This document shows positions 16,241-17,271 of a DNA stretch of 17,271 bases, one piece after another. This DNA is from Thalassiosira profunda. Taxonomy: Eukaryota > Bacillariophyta > Thalassiosirophyceae > Thalassiosirales > Thalassiosiraceae. The position numbers and the translations under genes were made by a program. Each line of letters opens with the position of its first letter. Position 1 is the stretch's first letter. Below the pieces are notes generated by a model. It saw only the letters and a program-made list of their open reading frames with translations. It was not told the origin of the DNA and searched no databases. The stretch covers positions 1 to 17,271 of the forward strand of contig JALLAP010000861.1 in NCBI GenBank assembly GCA_036939355.1, given 5' to 3'.

Positions 16241-16687
16241 ATGCGGCTTCACGGCCTCGCGGCGACGGCGTTCCCGCTCCTCCGGGCCGGCGCCATCCAT
16301 TCACACGAGCAAAACATTCAGGACGTCGCAAACGGATCCGCAGTAGCGGTTGATGCCGGCGTGCCCCCCGCGCCCCAAAGGCGGCCCAGCTCGCCGGACG
16401 ATGGGGCCACGTCCACCTCTTCCACCTCTGCCAGCAGCATCACAAGCAGCACTGCGACGACGCCGGCGTCGAACGGGGGAAGCAGCAACGGGAAGCGGTG
16501 CCGCTCCCTCCGGGGCTGCCCTCCCACCGACGAGGACGACAAAGGCGCAACGGAGATCGCCGTGCCGCCCCACGCCCGCTGCAAATGCGAGTGTCCTCCC
16601 AATCATTCCCATTGTCGGAAGTGTCTTCCGAGCACCCCCCACTGTCGCAAGGAGGAGAACGGGGAGGAGGTGTTCCAGATAGCGTAG
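16241..16687 (+). CDS. Putative secreted small Cys/His-rich protein, 148 residues
   Basis: The single-exon frame starts at the ATG at 16241 with MRLHGLAATAFPLLRAGAIH, followed by SHEQ. This matches the signal peptide of the gene at 15776 position for position in many residues (H4, A8, A10, LL at 13-14, A16, A18, H20, H22, E23). Its hydrophobic core is weaker, with Pro12 and Arg15. A Ser/Thr/Ala-rich linker (about 49-85) leads to a tail with eight Cys (87, 93, 114, 116, 118, 125, 128, 135) and four His, including CKCECPP, HSHCRKC and TPHC. Such spacing could bind metal or form disulphides. I recognise no family. Codon composition is GC-rich like its neighbours. It may be a fast-evolving secreted protein; expression is unproven. 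Confidence 0.5.
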   Translation: MRLHGLAATAFPLLRAGAIHSHEQNIQDVANGSAVAVDAGVPPAPQRRPSSPDDGATSTSSTSASSITSSTATTPASNGGSSNGKRCRSLRGCPPTDEDDKGATEIAVPPHARCKCECPPNHSHCRKCLPSTPHCRKEENGEEVFQIA

Positions 16688-17271
16688 CCTCGCCAAGTAT
16701 AGGATCGGGCGATGCCACTGTGGAATAAGAGACTTCCGTTTTCGTCGGATTCCGAGCCTCGGATGAAGAGTGCATCGGCGATGCGTGGCAGGACCCTGTG
16801 CACGCGTCGTCGTTCGAAGCAGATACTGCTATACAACAACGAATGCGGACCAAGCTGGGGAATCTACCGCGGCAATGTTACTTAGGTGGAAATGGAGGTT
16901 GGAGGAGAACGGATCGGATGCCCACTGCTAGGTAATCATAAAATAATGTAGACTATTTTGTCGCACTCTTTGTCTCTGAACAACAAACAACGAAAAAGGG
17001 AGAGAGTGGAGCACACGCCCCAGTCAAATTGCTCCGCTCTCGCTCGCTCGCGCTCTCTCTCTGCTGGTTTTGTTGAGAGAGGAGAGGACGTCTCAGATCT
17101 GAGCACAAAAGTGGGTCTGACTTGCAAAAGTATCTTTTACGTAGCTTGCGTAGGAATAGTGAATTTTCAGGGACACAAAGCGAAGGTGAAGGTGAACCCT
17201 GAGAGAGCGTCTGTTCCATAAAGGCCGTGCGCGCTCATTTTCTCGGGTCGCAAGATTTTTGTACGTAGTAC
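16688..17271. other. Non-coding right end, possible promoter of a gene beyond the edge
   Basis: No convincing gene is visible in these 584 bases; the open frames are short or of low complexity. The region holds a C/T-rich and G/A-rich pair able to form an imperfect hairpin (17000-17012 with 17031-17043), a TTGCAA (17122-17127), TACGTA at 17138 and 17262, and GCAAGATTTTT (17250-17260), which also occurs in the ABCA promoter. A promoter reading beyond the right edge is a guess. Confidence 0.35.

Noticed and set aside
17000..17043. Hairpin from G/A-rich and C/T-rich arms as a terminator or RNA gene
   Set aside because: The arms pair at 11 of 13 positions, but both are low-complexity purine/pyrimidine tracts, so pairing is expected by chance; there is no other RNA-gene evidence.
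1..17271. Transposon, CRISPR or prokaryotic island
   Set aside because: No transposase, integrase, terminal inverted repeats, regular direct-repeat array or operon-like spacing was seen; introns and gene families are eukaryotic.

Overview
The window reads as nuclear DNA of a unicellular photosynthetic-type stramenopile, most probably a diatom of the Thalassiosira kind. This is an inference from gene content, because no marker gene is present. Support comes from short GT-AG introns (73, 79, 83 and 174 bp), a Gemin2 homologue, a helicase-associated (HA) domain protein with AT-hooks, a BspA-type LRR gene with the C-terminal signature I associate with diatom members of the family, and a secreted transmembrane protein with thrombospondin type-3 repeats. 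No prokaryotic operon, tRNA, rRNA, CRISPR array or transposon was seen.

Layout, left to right: (1) the first 25 codons of a minus-strand gene run off the left edge (1-76). (2) A plus-strand gene at 419-2914 encodes a signal peptide, six TSP3 calcium-binding repeats, one membrane span and a cytosolic tail with a PPxY motif. (3) A minus-strand BspA/LRR_5 gene (3219-4610) is broken by two small lesions, and a diverged relic of the same family lies downstream (3073-3175). (4) A full-size ABCA transporter with three exons occupies 5169-10541. (5) A convergent minus-strand AT-hook/HA-domain protein with two exons occupies 10711-12559. (6) Divergent from it is a GEMIN2/SIP1 homologue (13313-14581). 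(7) Two divergently transcribed secreted proteins sit at 14781-15776 (minus, two exons, Ser/Arg-rich) and 16241-16687 (plus, Cys/His-rich).

The genes look like an ordinary eukaryotic neighbourhood, mostly alternating in strand, and I see no shared pathway for the window as a whole. The most interesting item is the last pair: two unlike secreted proteins whose first 24 codons are clearly related (51 of 72 bases identical by my hand alignment). One is a Ser/Arg-rich, silaffin-like protein and the other has a tail dense in Cys and His.

Two non-coding signals also stand out. The palindrome TTGCAA occurs 22 times (about 4 expected), 13 of them in about 3.9 kb of non-coding DNA and often beside start codons. 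A shared promoter-like module, TACGTACG...TAGATAAAAG, lies about 240-290 bases upstream of both the ABCA and GEMIN2 start codons. The single N at 14864 lies between two identical 29-base stretches and needs checking as an assembly join.
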